Source: Mycolicibacterium thermoresistibile
Lineage (GTDB): Bacteria > Actinomycetota > Actinomycetes > Mycobacteriales > Mycobacteriaceae
Assembly (NCBI RefSeq): GCF_900187065.1
Contig: NZ_LT906483.1
Coordinates: 62,001 to 126,000 of the forward strand
Direction: 5' to 3'
DNA length: 64,000 nucleotides
Program-made: the position numbers and the translations under genes
Shown: positions 63,064 through 64,000 of the stretch, in pieces
Layout: the number at the start of each line of letters is the position of its first letter
Position numbering within the stretch: the stretch's first letter is position 1
Notes under the pieces: model-generated
What the model saw: only the letters and a program-made list of their open reading frames with translations
What the model was told of the DNA's origin: nothing
Databases searched by the model: none

Positions 63064-64000
63064 CAGCCCTCCAGCGCCATCTGATAGCGGCTTTCTTCTC
63101 GCGGGTTGATCAACCGGATCGGCAGCTGACGGTGTCGCGGGGTGTCGATGAAGTTGTGCCGCAGGATGACCCGGCCTATCCCGGGATGCGGCCCGAGGTA
63201 GGTGGTGGCATTCGGCCAGCTGATCTTGGCTTCCGGCCCCACCCGGGCATTGATCAGCGAGGCGAACTCCCGGAATTGCGGCAGCAGCGTCACCACCCCG
63301 CCGGCCGCGGCCGAACGGACCACGAACTGGGTGAACAACCGCGCATCGCCGAGATTGATGCTCACATCGACGTCGTCGAACGGCATGTAGACCGGGTAGC
63401 GGTCGACGGTCTCCCCGACCAGCACCCCGGCCGAACCGATCGGCAGCTCGTGATGTTTGTCGGTCACCGGGCTCAACCCCTCGAGCGCGGCGCGCTGACC
63501 ACCGAACAGGCAGGAGAACCCGCGCGGCGTGGTGGGATTCGCCAGCGTCGTCAAGAGCACCGTCGAGGTCGGCGGGGCGCCCGGCCGTACCCGCAACCGG
63601 GTGATGGTGTGGTCCGCACGCGCCGACCACCACACGTCCGGGCCGCCGGGCGCGCTGTAGGCCGCGGTGAAGGTGCTGCGTCCCTTGATCGACGACCAGG
63701 TCTCCCTTTCAAAGCTGATCTCGGTGGCCCGGTCGAGGTCATCGAAACTGCGCGCACACCGGGCGTCGACGCCGTGGCTGGCCAACTGGTCGGCGATCCG
63801 GGTGGTGGACGCCACCAGATACCGCGACAACCCGGCCACCCCGACGTCGCGGCGGCGCGCCGACTTCTGGGTGCGTTCCGGATCGGCGCGCAGCACGATC
63901 CAGGTCCGCCGGTTGGCCGGCGCCGGATACGGGCCGAGCACCTGCTCATAGAGCGCCAGCAGACTGGCCGGGGCGGTCTTGCCCACCCGGTACCCGGCCG
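63063..64000 (-). CDS. eccE1: EccE1, ESX-1 membrane component (5' part outside window)
   Basis: The C-terminal ~311 residues of EccE1, read from the window edge (AGYRVGKTAPASLLALYEQV) to QMALEG; the frame is open at the edge. The soluble periplasmic domain is present (RRTWIVLRADPERTQKSARR, GIGRVILRHNFIDTPRHRQL), while the two N-terminal membrane helices lie beyond the window. The ATG of espB overlaps its stop. mycP1 is expected next but is not visible. Confidence 0.92.
   Translation of the reverse strand, partial: AGYRVGKTAPASLLALYEQVLGPYPAPANRRTWIVLRADPERTQKSARRRDVGVAGLSRYLVASTTRIADQLASHGVDARCARSFDDLDRATEISFERETWSSIKGRSTFTAAYSAPGGPDVWWSARADHTITRLRVRPGAPPTSTVLLTTLANPTTPRGFSCLFGGQRAALEGLSPVTDKHHELPIGSAGVLVGETVDRYPVYMPFDDVDVSINLGDARLFTQFVVRSAAAGGVVTLLPQFREFASLINARVGPEAKISWPNATTYLGPHPGIGRVILRHNFIDTPRHRQLPIRLINPREESRYQMALEG

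Noticed and set aside
63064..63633. N-terminal extension of espB upstream of 63063
   Set aside because: This part lies antisense or out of frame over eccE1; the ATG at 63063 overlaps the eccE1 stop and gives the expected EspB start.
1..64000. CRISPR arrays, tRNA or rRNA genes
   Set aside because: No regularly spaced short repeats and no cloverleaf or rRNA signature seen on reading; repeated segments are insertion sequences or paralogous genes.

Overview
The window is high-GC actinobacterial DNA carrying an ESX-1 type VII secretion locus, so the source is a mycobacterium. The order eccA1-eccB1-eccCa1-eccCb1-PE35-PPE68-esxB-esxA-espI-eccD1, then a long accessory block, then espL-espB-eccE1 on the opposite strand, resembles the arrangement recalled for fast-growing species such as M. 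smegmatis more than the compact M. tuberculosis locus.

Region 1 (1-12757) is the conserved core, one closely packed + strand operon: cytosolic AAA+ ATPase EccA1, membrane components EccB1 and EccD1, the split FtsK/SpoIIIE motor EccCa1/EccCb1, and the substrates PE35/PPE68, EsxB/EsxA and EspI. It contains no insertion sequence. Region 2 (12769-15433) holds a small EspC/EspF-like protein and a convergent pair: a WXG-headed alpha/beta hydrolase and a lipoprotein.

Region 3 (about 15.5-60 kb) is the unusual part. A repeated module, espJ-like / proline-rich single-pass membrane protein with four conserved cysteines / espK-like / polytopic membrane protein, occurs three times (about 16.4-23.3, 45.0-50.4 and 55.0-60.0 kb). 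Orphan or broken extra copies lie between them. There are six recognisable copies of the cysteine-rich membrane protein plus two fragments, three full espK-like genes plus one fragment, three espJ-like genes (one cut by an insertion sequence, one split in two), and two espH/espD-like genes. A second WXG-headed hydrolase with an LppA-like anchored partner and a divergent WXG100 gene sits at 28.9-31.6 kb. The EspK-like proteins have near-constant GC-rich C-termini and divergent, AT-richer N-termini.

The accessory block is full of insertion sequences: IS110, ISL3, three IS1380-type, three IS256-type, IS3, IS1634-type and IS21. Three nested insertions can be resolved to the base from target duplications: IS256 in IS256, IS1634 in IS3, and IS256 in IS21. 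Most transposase genes are frameshifted or interrupted.

Region 4 (60059 to the end) has an EspE/EspA-family gene with an EspF/EspC-like partner (+), then espL, espB and the 3' part of eccE1 (-).

Interpretation: the eccD1-to-eccE1 interval is where M. tuberculosis has one espJ and one espK, and where the M. smegmatis mating-identity (mid) genes for distributive conjugal transfer are reported (recalled from literature). The window looks like an amplified, recombining version of that interval: an array of alternative ESX-1 accessory substrate/chaperone/membrane modules that could set strain identity or substrate choice. The module repetition is seen directly in the sequence; the identity function is inference.
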